DNA from: Aurelia coerulea | Taxonomy: Eukaryota; Cnidaria; Scyphozoa; Semaeostomeae; Ulmaridae | Length of the DNA stretch: 64,000 nt | Reading direction: 5' to 3' | NCBI GenBank assembly: GCA_039566865.1 | Contig: CM076961.1 | Span: 751,501 to 815,500, forward strand | Shown here: one piece after another, positions 30,001 through 41,700 of the stretch | Numbering within the stretch: the stretch's first letter is position 1 | Layout: each line of letters starts with the position of its first letter | Translations under genes and position numbers: made by a program | The notes under the pieces: model-generated | Told to the model about the DNA's origin: nothing | The model's database searches: none | The model's input: the letters and a program-made list of their open reading frames with translations, nothing else

Positions 30001-31845
30001 TTCTATCGTCGCCACTTTAAATGACTGCGCGTGCATTGACAAAACAATCCACTGCGAAGGAATATGCGCACGCAGGTGGCGACGACAGAACACATTGCAC
30101 AGAAGAATTGACGCAAAAAACACACGTTCAGCCGGTGAGTACATTATATTTTTCTCACTGCGCAGGTCAAACTGGTCTTATGATACTGGTTGCAGAAAGC
30201 AGCTGCGTCTGTGTTTGTACATTGCACTTTCAATGGCATAGCGAGCACATTGTTGGCTATCTTTAAAACATGGAATATGGAATGTTGGAAGAGAATTACG
30301 AGAAATTGTTCGGGATACTGTCAGTGAAAGTCTTACGGGTTTTCTCCGGAAGAATTAAACCCCGTCTAAGACCTTTGGATTCTGCGCACTAGCAATTGCA
30401 GGGTCATCGCCCTTCATGTTTCCTTTGTGAATTCGTGCATGCCCCAAAGTACTTCGCCCATTCCATTGATCAGTCAGCCAATCAGAGTTAACGTCTTTTC
30501 TATTGTGATTTACCGAACAAGAAACGCAATATACCGAACAAGAAAGAGTCATGGGTAAAAAAGATAAAATGAAATGAAATAGAAGACACTCCCCACTCCA
30601 ATATTTCACTATTCCACATTCCATGTTTTAAAGATAGACAACCATTGTCAGAGAAGTGTTTTGTTTCTACCTTGCATCTAGCCTGCGCGAGTGCTCAGAC
30701 CCATTGCCCAAAAGAGGAAAGGTCACCATTGATCGAGGAGTTGAGGCTGCACGCAGACTACCTGCCTGGATCGATGGAAATACACAAATAAAGATAATTT
30801 TATAAGAAATTAGACCACAGCAAACAGGGATTTTCCAACAGTCCAATAACCTTCACTGTGTACTTTCTACACTCCATAAGTTAAAATGGTGCACATGTTT
30901 CTACCTTGCATCTAGCCTGCGCGAGTGCTATAAAACTTACGTTTACGGGGTTGGTAGCCAGTTGTCCAAAAGAGGAAAGGTCACCATTTTCGATCACCGA
31001 AGGCTGCACGCAGGCTACCTGCCTGGTTCCTTATTCAAATTTCTTATACACCTATTTCATATTTATAAGTTCCTTATTAATTCCTTATTCAAATTTCTTA
31101 TACACCTATTTCATATTTATAAGAAACTAAGGTCCGGGGCTGGTAGGCAGTTTCTTAAATTGTTGGGCCTTTTTTTGCCAAAAGTTTCTTTCATGTTTCT
31201 TATATCTTTAATGCTGGAAGTGTAGAGTTAATTTAGTTTTGTAAGAAGGGCTCCTAAATTACTTAATATGATTTCAAAACAAGTAAATAGCATAATTCGC
31301 ACTCAAAATAATGTCCAAACAGTTGCTATACATTTTTTAGTGCAATGGGAAAATTAAAACTACAAGTTTCTTAGCTCTTTAAATTCAGGTAGGGTTGTTT
31401 TTGAACTTTCGAAGAATTGGGCCTACAGTTTCTTAAAAAAGATGTTTCTTATGAAAAATATCACGTGTACTGTGATCCCACTGTGAGAGTAGAATACATC
31501 TGTCAAATTAATAAAGGACTTCGAACGTACGTATCAAGACGTCGAGGCAAGTGTCAACAGAAATCGCAGTAGAAAGAATTCCGAACAATGGTTCCAGATG
31601 GTTATATCAGCACTATATTCAAGTTTGCACAACATGATGAAAATAGAAAAAAGCTTAAATTACTCACCGGTTTTTTCTTTAGAATCTTGGAACTTCACTA
31701 AAAAAGTATTATAAAATAGTCCAAAATTATAAAGAAATCCATAAGTGCAGAGTGAGATCAAGGTAGAGGCTGCCACAATTACAATTGCAAATGCCGAATC
31801 CCTTGATTTGACTGTTCTCTTGAAGACACATCGTAGAAAAGCCAT
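24046..31845 (-). CDS. Monocarboxylate-transporter-like protein B (SLC16/MFS), five coding exons
   Basis: Exons in transcription order are 31668-31845, 28491-28757, 26799-27103, 25731-26106 and 24046-24278, with phases 1,1,0,1 exactly as in the paralogue at 13577-19504; exon 2 is 267 bp in both. The product is 452 residues. It shares YGFLYNFG in TM1, KEKTGAW at the first junction, TSFARNLDETF, VYFDKWYAAATG at the position of the YFxKRRxLAxG signature, TVHQVQFAVEFG across the exon 3/4 junction, NGLGRIFVGLILD (TM8) and GPPLIGFIVD at the last junction. The ATG at 31845 is the first in frame. The family moves small organic acids across membranes; the substrate is unknown. Intron 1 and intron 3 contain tandem duplications of exon 2 and exon 3 borders with splice sites, which could affect splicing. 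Confidence 0.85.
24869..25140. repeat. Segments shared with the spacer downstream of the gene
   Basis: AAAGCTGGCCCTGT through CAATCTGATTGGT at 24869-25017 recurs at 21743-21925, and the GGGTCAGGTTTTCA block at 25052-25140 recurs at 22558-22660. The order and orientation are the same in both places. Confidence 0.65.
26134..26394. mobile_element. TTAA-flanked MITE with AGGGCCATT ends
   Basis: Left end TTAA-AGGGCCATTGTCACCC and right end GGGTGAAAATGGCTCT-TTAA, with inverted blocks CCAGGGTCCTTTT and CAGACTGTCTGAAA inside. The TTAA target duplication is intact, as in piggyBac-type transposition. It lies in intron 3 of transporter B; non-coding. Confidence 0.85.
26501..26852 (-). repeat. 176-bp tandem duplication of the exon 3 donor border
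   Basis: The unit starts GAATGAAGCC at 26501 and 26677, and the corresponding exon position is 26853, an exact 176-bp step. Each unit carries the last roughly 80 bp of exon 3 (reading FVNFV.AFAYTASTVHQ on the minus strand), its GTATGTATGC donor and about 95 bp of intron. The genuine exon 3 ends at 26799; a second, extra exon end with a donor follows at about 26623. Confidence 0.9.
27130..27250. repeat. Fragment of a purine-rich AGAGGGGGCTTATT repeat family
   Basis: Complement of the AGAGAGGGGGCTTATCAGAG-type sequence that dominates 61655-62100 and 63500-63780. Confidence 0.5.
28207..28290. repeat. (AATCA)n low-complexity tract
   Basis: Imperfect AAATC/AATCA pentamers, in intron 2 of transporter B. 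Confidence 0.9.
28684..29370 (-). repeat. 147-bp tandem repeats of the exon 2 acceptor border
   Basis: The genuine exon 2 start (acceptor at 28758-28760) is followed, going upstream, by four more copies. The motif CTATATTTG recurs at 28820, 28967, 29114 and 29261, a 147-bp step. Each copy carries intron sequence, an acceptor TTTTCTAG and about 60 bp of coding sequence that still reads SLSFLLAPIASW in the inner copies. None has the rest of exon 2 or a donor, so each is a partial exon. The outermost copy has lost a short block. Confidence 0.92.
29592..29745. repeat. Dispersed repeat family R1, copy 5 (inverted)
   Basis: Reverse-complement match to 1018-1160, in intron 1 of transporter B. Confidence 0.7.
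29857..30115. repeat. Compound hairpin element with GTCGTCGCCACC arms
   Basis: A perfect 31-bp inverted repeat pairs 29857-29887 with 29917-29947, beginning GTCGTCGCCACCTTAACTGA. Directly after it, AGAACACATTGCACAG is followed by its complement CTGTGCAATGTGTTCT (29948-30004), then a second, diverged GTCGCCAC..GTGGCGAC hairpin and another AGAACACATTGCACAG copy. The GC-rich core GCGCGCGCA is unusual in this AT-rich region. Confidence 0.85.
30663..31040. repeat. 234-bp direct duplication
   Basis: GTTTCTACCTTGCATCTAGC at 30663 recurs at 30897, and each copy continues with an AAAAGAGGAAAGGTCACCAT block and ends GGCTGCACGCAGNCTACCTG. Intron 1 of transporter B. Confidence 0.75.
31115..31469. mobile_element. 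Copy of the TTATAAGAAACTAAGGTCCG family
   Basis: Reads TTATAAGAAACTAAGGTCCG at the left and TTTCTTATGAAAAATATCACG at the right, with a GGCAGTTTCTTAAATT block; same family as 14033-14427 and 48691-49075. It lies close to transporter B exon 1. Confidence 0.7.
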
Positions 31846-32194
31846 TTTAAAACTGCAAATGCTTGCTGCTCTTTGTTGTGCTAAACACTCTGCAATAGCA
31901 CCGCTGATTGCTTCTGTCAAGCACGGCCCTCTCCCTTTTATCTATTTTCTCGTCATGCTTTCGATCTTCTAAACTGCCAAAGAGACTGCAAATGAATCTT
32001 TCTGAACGGTAAATATCTGGTTGTGTATAAACTGCGGACCAAAAACCATAGCCCATGAGCTATTCGTTGACTACGAATTCTGGGTGGATTTACTTGTGAG
32101 TAGGCTTGCATATGCTGAGAAATTTTACGGCAACATTGGTGAACTGGTTTCTGGTGAATGTAAGACAAGGCCGTTGGCGAACTGGTTACTGGTG

Positions 32195-32450
32195 AATCTA
32201 AGACAATGGTCTTCAAATCCCTGAATGAGCTGGCTCCACAATACGTCTGTGACCTCTTCGCCCGCAATTTGCAATGCTCATATTAGCCTTCGCAATACGG
32301 GGACCCACTTGAGATTATCGATGAAAAGGTCGACAAATGGCCAGATATGTTTCTCGTATTGAGGTGCAAAACTGTGGAATGGCCTCTCAGTCGAGTCAAC
32401 TGTCAAAGCAGGCATCCGCTCTGTATTTAAGAAAACCATTTGAAAACAGG
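32195..32450 (+). pseudogene. LINE reverse-transcriptase C-terminal relic
   Basis: Translated on the plus strand in shifting frames, this gives MVFKSLNELAPQYVCDLF, then FSYRGAKLWNGLS and a final VFKKT-like stretch. These are the pattern at the C-terminus of many non-LTR retrotransposon reverse transcriptases (Y/FKxLNxLxPxY, then FxxRGAxLWNxL). At least one frameshift and an in-frame stop break it. Confidence 0.6.
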
Positions 32451-32553
32451 GGTTTCTTTCTTTTGATTGTAAATTTTTCAATATCATTGTAATTTTGTTT
32501 TGAATATTGTAAATAGGGTTTAATATGAAATATATACCATCTGAATTTGAATA

Positions 32554-33157
32554 CCGGGTGCGCCAAAATAAACTATGCACGTTTGGCCGGCCACAATAAA
32601 TCGTACACTGGACCGATTTTGAAGATTTATGACTCAATCGTTAGCAGAAAGACTTAATTAGATACTGGGAGTTTTTACAAATTTTTTCATTTTCAGTTTT
32701 TAGAGCTAGAAGCGAGTTTCCTAAAACCTCAGTTTTCGAAAACACTGAAAACGATCAAAAAACATCGATCAAGTTTTCTAAAGAATCAACATGAATGGAC
32801 AAAGAGAGAACTTGTTCGTGGTGATTTGCGAATTAGAAATCGAAGAATTGTAATCTGCTGTACGAGAGTTCGTCCTAAACTCCCAAATCCCCTTCAAAAC
32901 GTTTTCTCTTTGTTCATCCATGTTGAATCTTTTAAAATTTGATCGACGTTTTTTGATCGTTTTCAATGTTTTCGAAAACGAACATTTTAAGAAAATCGTT
33001 TCTAGCTCTAAAAACTGAAAACAGAAAAATTTGCAAAAAGTCCTAGAATCTAATTCAGGCTTTCTGCTAAAGATTAAGTTATAAATCTTCAAAATCGGTC
33101 CAGTGTACGATTTATTGTGGCCTGCCAAACGTGCATAGTTTATTTTGGCGCACCCGG
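32554..33157. mobile_element. TA-flanked element, CCGGGTGCGCC end variant
   Basis: Ends CCGGGTGCGCCAAAATAAAC and GTTTATTTTGGCGCACCCGG, TA on both sides. Long subterminal inverted blocks (TCGATCAAGTTTTC and relatives) make the whole 600 bp self-complementary. A left-end fragment of the same variant lies at 57415-57660. Confidence 0.85.
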
Positions 33158-33388
33158 TATTGTACGGGGATCTACAGGAGCCTTATAATCAGTATCTTCC
33201 CCTGTGTCTGAGAGGGTTTTGAATATTTTGCAAACTTCATCTCCCAGAGATAATTGCCAAAACGTTTCAGCCATAACGACCGTCGTGCACTGGTATTCGT
33301 GGCGCAAAAATGACACTGCGGCAAAAATGGGCCCATCGGTTGTAAGTGATCTGCCATCCTACTCCACACATGGTATCCTGAAGAATTC

Positions 33389-33522
33389 CGAGGGGCGTAT
33401 CACTCTGTAAAAATCTCGCACGCCTTTGGCAAAAATCCCTTTGTTTTCAAGAAAAATCCCTAAAAATCCTATTGTTTAAGAACAATCTCGTACGCCATTT
33501 CGGAAGAGTGATACACCCCTCG
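33389..33522. mobile_element. hAT-like MITE with CGAGGGGCGTATCACTCT ends
   Basis: Ends CGAGGGGCGTATCACTCT and AGAGTGATACACCCCTCG are inverted, and the flanks AAGAATTC and AAGAATTA form an 8-bp target duplication with one change, the hAT length. Non-coding. Confidence 0.8.
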
Positions 33523-33723
33523 AAGAATTATTCCGTTCTTTATAGTCGTCGCCAATGAAATAGTATTGAAAAGGTGCCAGACATTTCCTTGCCTCGTGGC
33601 CTAACCGCTCTCGCAGCCACCCTTAACATAACCCAACAACCACATGGGTAACATAACACTAATCACTACACAGACCAGGTTGCCGTGACCTGTATTTCCA
33701 TGTGTATTACTATACTGTTATAA

Positions 33724-34061
33724 GGGACAGTGCAAAATGTATTATATTACATGGCCGGTGGAGAAGGAAAATCTTTGCAAAAAAAGCTGCTCGCCCTGTA
33801 TCAAATTATTGCAAAACAACCAACTTTGAAATTATTGCAAAACAACCAACTTTGAAATTATTGCAAAACAAACAACCAAGATTTTGTCCTCAGAATGAGC
33901 CATTTTATATGTCAAACTCCACCTTTAGCCTATGAAAGTTACTGCCCCGTTCATACTTGCTTTGTAAAAAGTATTGACCCAGCTCTGCATAAGCTCAGAA
34001 AAGTAGTTACCCCGTTGCATTTTGCACTGGCCATGTTATAGAATAAACTTTGCACTGTCCC
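33724..34061. mobile_element. MITE with GGGACAGTGCAAA ends
   Basis: GGGACAGTGCAAA at the left and TTTGCACTGTCCC at the right, with inner CATGGCC/GGCCATG blocks. Three copies of a unit of about 24 bp, CAACTTTGAAATTATTGC, lie inside at about 33816-33870. Confidence 0.75.
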
Positions 34062-34364
34062 AAAATATCATAAAGAATTTCCACAAATAGCAAGATGTAC
34101 GATAAGGCTTTGAGCAGCACTTAATTAACTACATTAACAGCTAGTTCATCAAAATATACTAAACAACCAGTTTCGAAATGAAGGAAATCCTAAAATAATT
34201 ATTCTCATTCGATGAAGCAACGTTAACTACACATATATAATTTACATCCAAATGTTTAATATCTGAGCCTTTTGTCTCAATTGTCGAGAACAAATACAAG
34301 TAAAACTGCTTACAAAAATAATTTCATCTAAACACAGTTTTCAAAATTCAACAATGAAGAGTTT

Positions 34365-34600
34365 ATCATTTGATTAATCATCAATTGTATTCGATCAGTG
34401 ATAGTTGCATCGATTAATCAATGAGGAATCAGGCAATCAATCAGCAAATGATTCAATAAAATAACAGATCTTATAATAGATCAAATCATTCAGTCAATGA
34501 GTTTGCTGGTCTATTCAATCAATGAATCAATTAAAATGAATCAGTGAATCACTGAAACAATCTATTAATCGACCGATTAATTGACTATGAAATCAGCAAA
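34365..34600. repeat. Cryptically simple AATCA/GATTAATC-rich tract
   Basis: Dense, irregular AATCA, TCAATGA and GATTAAT motifs without a fixed period. Confidence 0.6.
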
Positions 34601-34653
34601 CCATTATAGCTGCAAAATATGCTACTGATTATAAATAGCAGAGTAACTACAGC

Positions 34654-34986
34654 TGGACTTGCCCAAATCTCTCAAGTGTTAATACCTAAAAAACTGCCAC
34701 CTAAAAGTCACCCTTGCGTAGGAGAGAAGGGAAGCCTCTGCGTAGGAAGGAGAAAAAGGAAAGCGGGAGAGACTTGGGCTTCCACTAGACTGATTACAGT
34801 GAGTCCCAGTTATCGTTCATCAAAACGAGACTACATCCTGCCAAACCGAGACCGTATATCAGTTTGGCGTTTGGCGGAGGAGCGAAACTACGACTTGTAA
34901 TCAGTCTAGGCTTCCGCTTACTCCGTCTCTCCTTCGCAGAGGTCATCATTTTGACATTTGACGCGGAAGAGACTTGAGCAAGTCCA
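34654..34986. mobile_element. Inverted-repeat element interrupted by a second one at 34785-34909
   Basis: Outer ends TGGACTTGCCCAA and TTGAGCAAGTCCA. Inside, CTAGACTGATTACA and TGTAATCAGTCTAG (34785-34909) bound a separate element flanked by GCTTCC on both sides. Related sequence occurs at 10190-10320 (outer type) and 53735-53810 and 54216-54300 (inner type). Confidence 0.65.
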
Positions 34987-35704
34987 AAATAGCCCAATAT
35001 TACCACTTCTATACAATCAGATCTACAGACAAACTTTGTACACAAAATTCAAAATCAAATTGTTTCTACTCACACACACAATTCTGATTTCGTTATTCTC
35101 CTAAACTTCACTTTGTACTGAAGTTGGTCTCAACAATGGCGTCTTTTCAGTGATAGCATTCTTGAAACCAGGTCTATACCATCCATATATTATACAGTTG
35201 AGGAATCCTTGCAGTGGGCATGTGCAGGCCTAAAATTTAGCAGGGATATTGAGAAATGAGATAAGGTTTGAAGCCTTTAATTACAAATCAGAAATCGAGA
35301 TTCTGCGAGGGTCTTGAATGTTTCCCAAATGCCAAATTTTAAGATTATCGAATTTTTCCCTAGATCCCAAATCTAACTTCGTATGGAATGGCCGTGGGGC
35401 TGTCATTGCCCTTTGCTCCTCATTCTATCGTACCTGTAGTGTTGTATAGTAATTAGAAAGTATAGTAGAATGTAGCCTGTATTGTAATATTTTATATGTA
35501 TTTAAAATTATCAAACAAACCTGAACGATATATAACCAATACAGCTTCGTCATTTGGAAAGTTGATTGTATCGAAATGAAACCAAGAAGCAAACCTAAGT
35601 ATTGAACAAAATTATGAAAATAATGAAAAAGCTCCAAAACATTTAGCAAAAGAACTGTTGTAAAAAAATCACAATTTTTGAAACAGTGAATAAATATTCT
35701 GAAA

Positions 35705-38700
35705 TCAATATGAATTTAGCAAGAGCAGAGTTTGGAAAGCATAATTTGAAAAAGGAAAGGCCACAATACCAGCGTCGATCGTCGGATCTGAAGATGCTTG
35801 CGGCGACGAATGAATGAATAAATTTGAAGGCAGACACACTACCAAACTAATATTTGTCCTGCCATGCAGGACTTCGTCAGGGCTGCTATGAAGAAGTAGT
35901 CCTGAAGAGGCCCTGCATGGCAGGACGAAATATTATTGGTAATGTATATATTATAATCTTTAAATTCACACACATTTGCTGTTGTTTTTTCGTCGTATTG
36001 CGGTGTTTCTGCCTTCAAATTTGGAAAACATACCGGGAATAATTATCAAAGAATAGACAAGAAATAAAAGCATCTTACTTGGTGTCCAACAAAATAAGAA
36101 TGTAACGCAAAATAATCCCAGTCTTCTTCGTGCAACTTTTAATAAATGTCTTTGTGGTTTTGATATGACTCCTATGAAATAAAATAATTTTTAAATAACG
36201 ATGATTGAAGCATGAACAGTCAATGGTAACAGATGAATTTTGATAACAACGAGGCCATCGCTGTGTTACACAGCTGGAATTTCTTTATGCTCAGCCATAA
36301 TACCTTCGATGTTGCTTAAAAATCAACCAGGCAGCCAGCAAAGACTAAATGTATCCAGGGCCGATACCAGCGATTAATTCTTTAGGGGGCAAAGAACAGA
36401 AATTTTCTGAAGGCAACATAAACAACAACAACAGCAACAACATAAGTGGTAGGGACATCTGTTGCAATATGGTAACAATGATGCTTGGAATGAGTGATGT
36501 ACACCTTCAATAGCTAAACATACAATTATTTGGAAATCCAGCTTGAAACCTTCGAAATCAGTGAATGTAAAGAAAAATATGACAGAGATTCAAAAGCAAT
36601 GTCGTCATTTATTCTCGAATGTTCATAAAATCAATCGTTTCTCCAACAACATCTTTCAACGGTGGACCTGTATATCACAAATTTCCGACAGGAACATTAA
36701 TATTTCCGACAAAATGGCATTCTAAGGAGGGGGGTCTCCCTCCCCGGCCCCCATTGGCTTCGGTTCGACCCTGGATGTATCTAACTATAACCAAAGAAAG
36801 ACGCAGACTTACCCCCATGAATTTGAATGGCTTTGAAGACCCTGTATGCCATCATATTATATGTCTGAAAGAAAATATAAAAGGATTAAGCTTGGCCGTC
36901 ATGTCTGGATCTCAATGGACCATTTTCACACTTAGGAAAATGATCTGGGAAAGCAATATTAGTTCTGGTAAATAGCGGACACAATTCTGGTAAATACGAT
37001 CTTCTGACATCTATTTTGAGACAGACTTTAGCTCGTTTTAATTTACGTTAGCTTTATTTATCAATCTTTTTTGGTTAAAGCTATATTAAAAGTTAACAAT
37101 TGTAAGTACGATTCATAGTCAGAACTCAGTGAGCCTGTGTTTTTTGGCTACGGATGGTACATAGTTGTATTACAAGCATAGTGTTTTACTTTTATAAAAA
37201 CGTTCTTCCAGAATAAAATTACGAAATGTAGCCAGTCCAGCGTGCTAACCACTAGGCCAGCCTACCATCTTGCAGTCGAGATAACATTGATTTTCTTTTG
37301 TAGAACTTGCCCAAAGGGAGGATTGCAAATCAGAAGGCTGTCAGCAAATATATAAGCTGTCACCAAAATAAATAAATAAGCTGTTACCAAACGACTTACC
37401 ACTGACCCAAGGAGAGAGAATGTGAGTATAACGATGAAAATCCATTTGTATATTTCATACCATTCAGGTTCATTTTTGTAATCAGGATCTGATATTCTCT
37501 GAATGGAAGAACAGACTACTGTAATAAGTGTACATACTTAAAACAAGAGACCTTCGACTTTCTGAAAAGTAATAACTATATTTTACAGTTCTTTCGTTTG
37601 TAGATTTACTGGGTGTCCCAGAAAAAAGTATACAGATTTGGTTGACTCCAACGATGTGAATTTAGCTTTAATAAATGACTAATTACTCTCAAAATGCTCC
37701 TCGATAGTTAACTTGAACATAGATACCTTGTTTGTTGGTATTGGTGCCCTGAGAGCAGAACTATCAATCTTGAAAGCTCAAATTTGCGTCCACCCGCAAA
37801 CCAGAGCTTTGGCCTTTTGGCCTAAGCAAGTTCCTGAAGTACATCAAAATTAAGAACTGAAAATAATAAAAAATCAAGAAATTGTCCAATGGGTGACTGG
37901 GGGGTGACAGAATAACACCAGATCTAATATTGTTCAAATTTATCGAGAGGCTATCGTTGATTTATACGCAGTGCCTTAAGAATTGCTTAGGCCATAAGGC
38001 AAAGCCTCTGGTTTGCAGGAAGAGGCGAATTTGAGCTTTGAAGATTAATATATCTGCTCTCAAAGCACCGATACCAACAAACGAGTTATCTATGTTCAAG
38101 TTAACTATCGAGGAACATTTTGAGAGTAATTGCACATTGATTGAAGCTAAATTCACATCGCTAGAGTCAACTAAATCTGTATACATTTTTTGGGACACCC
38201 GGTAGTTTGCAAAAACTCTTATTTTTTTCGTCAGAATTCAAAAAATGATCCCTGCTGAATAAAATACTGTCGTAACTTTCAAGATAGATTTAGTTCAAAA
38301 GAACTTTTTGTGAGTTTTTGAGAAATTTAACGAGTTTAGAATTATATCTAAAAAATCAACAACTTCGTTCACAAGGGTATCTGTTGTTGTAAATAGGAGG
38401 AGGCGTTGAAGTTTACGGAAAACCTTCATTGTCACTGGGTACAAGGTTGACAAATCAAAGAATTTAAACTATACCTAGACACGTACCTGGCAATTTGAAT
38501 TTTTCCAATGAAACATTGGCAGGCAACTACAAGGCGATGAAAAGAGTGATTTAGAAACAAGATAGGACAGCATAAATATATACAGATTAATCACGAATAG
38601 GACCTCAAAAACATTTGTATCATTCCTGAGAAAGGAACTGTAATTAAAATGTTAGGATATTAATGTAAAATTCATATTCACAATCATTAACAAACTGATA

Positions 38701-41700
38701 AAAAATCATTTCAATTTTCTCATTGTCACTTGGTAGACCGTTTTCATACATAAAGCTACATTTAGGTAAAAATTGCACACTCTAAAACACTTCATTGAAA
38801 TTAAAGAATCTTTCTTGAATTTTAAACAACTCTTAGACTTGAATAGCTACTTGTGCATCATTTGTATTATCGCATGTTATTTGGAATTACAAGAGAGTCA
38901 CGTCGGTGTGAACTAATTTTATGAAACTCTATGAAGATATTATAAGTAAGTAGATATTGTAAGATGTTTTTCTTAGATTTGTTTTAATAGATGATAAACA
39001 AGTAAAAAAGATATTGTCTCACCTTGTACAAATGTTATCATTAGGACCATATTGGGTATGATCGATAGCAAATAAGCAAAGGGTTACCAGAAGTGGAATG
39101 AACCTGAAACGATCAATCAGAACAAGAAAGATTTACCGGGTGTCCCAAAAAATGTATAGAGATTTGGTTGACTCCAGCGATGTGAATTTAGCTTTAATAG
39201 ATGGATAATCACTCTCAAAATGTTCCTCGAAAGTTAATTTGAACACAGACACCTCATTTGTTGGTACTGGTGCTTTGAGAGCAGAAATATCAACCTTGAA
39301 AGTTCAAATTTACGCCACTTGCAAACCAGTGCTTTGGCCTTTTGGCCTAAGCAAATTCCTAAAGCACATCGAAATTAAGAGCTGAAATTAATGAAAAATG
39401 AAGAAACTTCCCAATGGGTGACTGGGGAATAACTTCTGGAAAAAAGAATAACACAAGATGTAATATTGTTCAAGTTTTATCAAAGTTATCGTTGATCTAC
39501 ACGCTGTGCCTTAAGAATTTGCTTAGGCCAAAAGGCTAAATCTCTGGTTTGCAGGAAGAGGCAGATTTGAGCTTTCAAGATTAACATGTCTGCCCTCAAA
39601 GTATCAATATCAACAAACGAGGTATCTATGTTCAAGTTAAAGGCATTGAGTCCATATAAATAGTTGAGCGTTAACGCTATCCTGAATTTTGCTGACAAAC
39701 TGCTGACGGCCCTTTGTTATCGCACAATAGGGCAAAAGTCATTAGCAGTGGAGACCAAAGGCTTCTTAATCCTCGTATTATCCTCGGGAATTTCTTTGGT
39801 TTAATTTCAATAGCGATTAAATCACAACTTTTGTTTGATGATTGAAAAGAGGTTGATATTGGTCATCGGCGCGCTATTTATGCGGACTCAGTGCCTTTAA
39901 CTATCGAGGAACACTTTTAGAGTGACTAGACATTGATTGAAGCTAAATTCACAGCGCTGTAGTCAACCTAATCTGTTTACTTGGGTATAGGGACACCTGG
40001 TATTAAAAATGAATTAAAATGATCCCCAAGAGCTAAGTTAGTCACCTGACGCAGTTCTGTGAAGACTTAACTCGTTTTGGCCAGTGTTTTTCAGTTTTGC
40101 ACAATTCATACAATTGCTATTTAGGTCACATTATAAACTACAATATTTAATGTTAATTACCCGGGGGGGGGGGGGTACATAACATGTTCGGGGTACGGGT
40201 ATGTGCCGCCCATATGGGTGGGTTCTCGGGCCCAAAATTCTCTAAACAAGGGTCCTTTTCGGCAGATTCTCCATAAACATGGGTGGGGTTTCGCTGAAAT
40301 TTGCAAAAATAGTTAAAAACAGGCATTTTGCGCCAAAATTCATCATAAAAGTGGGTACCAAGGCAATGTTTCGGTAATTAGAAGAGGGTACCTTTCTGAA
40401 AACCAGGCGGCAGACCCCCGTCCATCCACAAGTCATGTACCCCCCTGGGGCTAATTACCAGTTATACTTTTTCCTCTTTCTTGTTCGGCGAAGGACTATT
40501 TTGCTTGGAAATCTTATTTTGACTTACTTCTACTTTAAGAAAGGGAAGGTTTTTAGTGAATGAACAAAGGGGTGATCTTTGGAGGGCCTGTACCTAAGTT
40601 GCACTTCAGAAGACAGTCTGACTTGCCACAAGCTGCTCCTTTTAAGAAGACTGAAATATAGATTAACACTTACCAGGCAAATCCATACCATAGCAGCTGA
40701 GCAGAGCATTGAGTCACACCCTAGAATAAATAAAATCATAATTTGTCTCCAAAAAGAGGTGTGAAAAGCAGTATGATTTCAACGTCTATTTACTGCTGTC
40801 GTTAGTTATTGGAGCTACATATGACAATACATGTAAAGCTAAAGACCTTCAGTGTTGCTAAACACGAGGGCTGGAACCACAACTAAAGTGTCCTGTAAGT
40901 TTTTTAAGGCACTGCCCGCACTTTGCAACATCTGATGGCAGCCAACAGATTTATAATGGATTAAGAACTAAAAAAGTAAAGAGAGCTTTAAAGATACAAA
41001 ACTGGTTTTGTAAAATCTTACTATTCTCTGAAAATGGCCCCCTGACTCATCAAGTCTTCTAATGGATAGCCCAGTCGATCTTCGTTGAACTTTCTGATAT
41101 ATGGATCTAGCATAGTTTAATGTCAGGAGAAATGTGTTCATGTAAAAAGCCTGCAAAAGAGATAAGATATGATAAAGGCCCATGATATATAATCCAACAC
41201 AGTGCAGTAAGTTCAGTTATACATAAACCAACGAGAATGATGTCGGAGTGCCTTAACACATTAACCTTCTGAACAATGGAATAGAAAACTCAAGTTTAAA
41301 ACTTCACATAAACATTCGCAATATTTTGCCATTATCTGAAATTAGCAGTTGATGTTGTTAAAAAAGTGCTGTCCTAATTCTTTGTTTTCTTGTTTACTTT
41401 CTATGATATTCAAGCAGGCCTCATTAAATTTATTCTATACCTGGAATTTCTCTGAGTGCAGTAGGGACTATATCAACAACAAATATCTAATGATATTTTT
41501 GCCTCTGAGTGGCACTCGCGCATATTAATGACAGCAGCCATTTCAAGTGGCTTTAGAATTAAACAAAAATAAACAAAAAATACTCACTGATGCAAATCCT
41601 GTTAGGATTCGACAGCTGTCTCTTGTAGCTGTGTTATATTTCAGAAAATGATAAGAAATGGCTCCAGCCAACAGGATTATTGAACCAAACAAGTCCGCCA

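Noticed and set aside
35425..35649. Alternative last exon for the 7TM gene (hydrophobic frame after an acceptor near 35595)
   Set aside because: Hydrophobic by composition only; the exon at 35705-35796 gives a better TM7 ending in LLNSY. Kept as a doubt, not as a feature.
37221..37262. tRNA-like sequence TGGCCTAGTGGTTAGCAC on the minus strand
   Set aside because: It matches an A box but no B box or acceptor stem follows; probably a tRNA-derived repeat fragment, not a tRNA gene.
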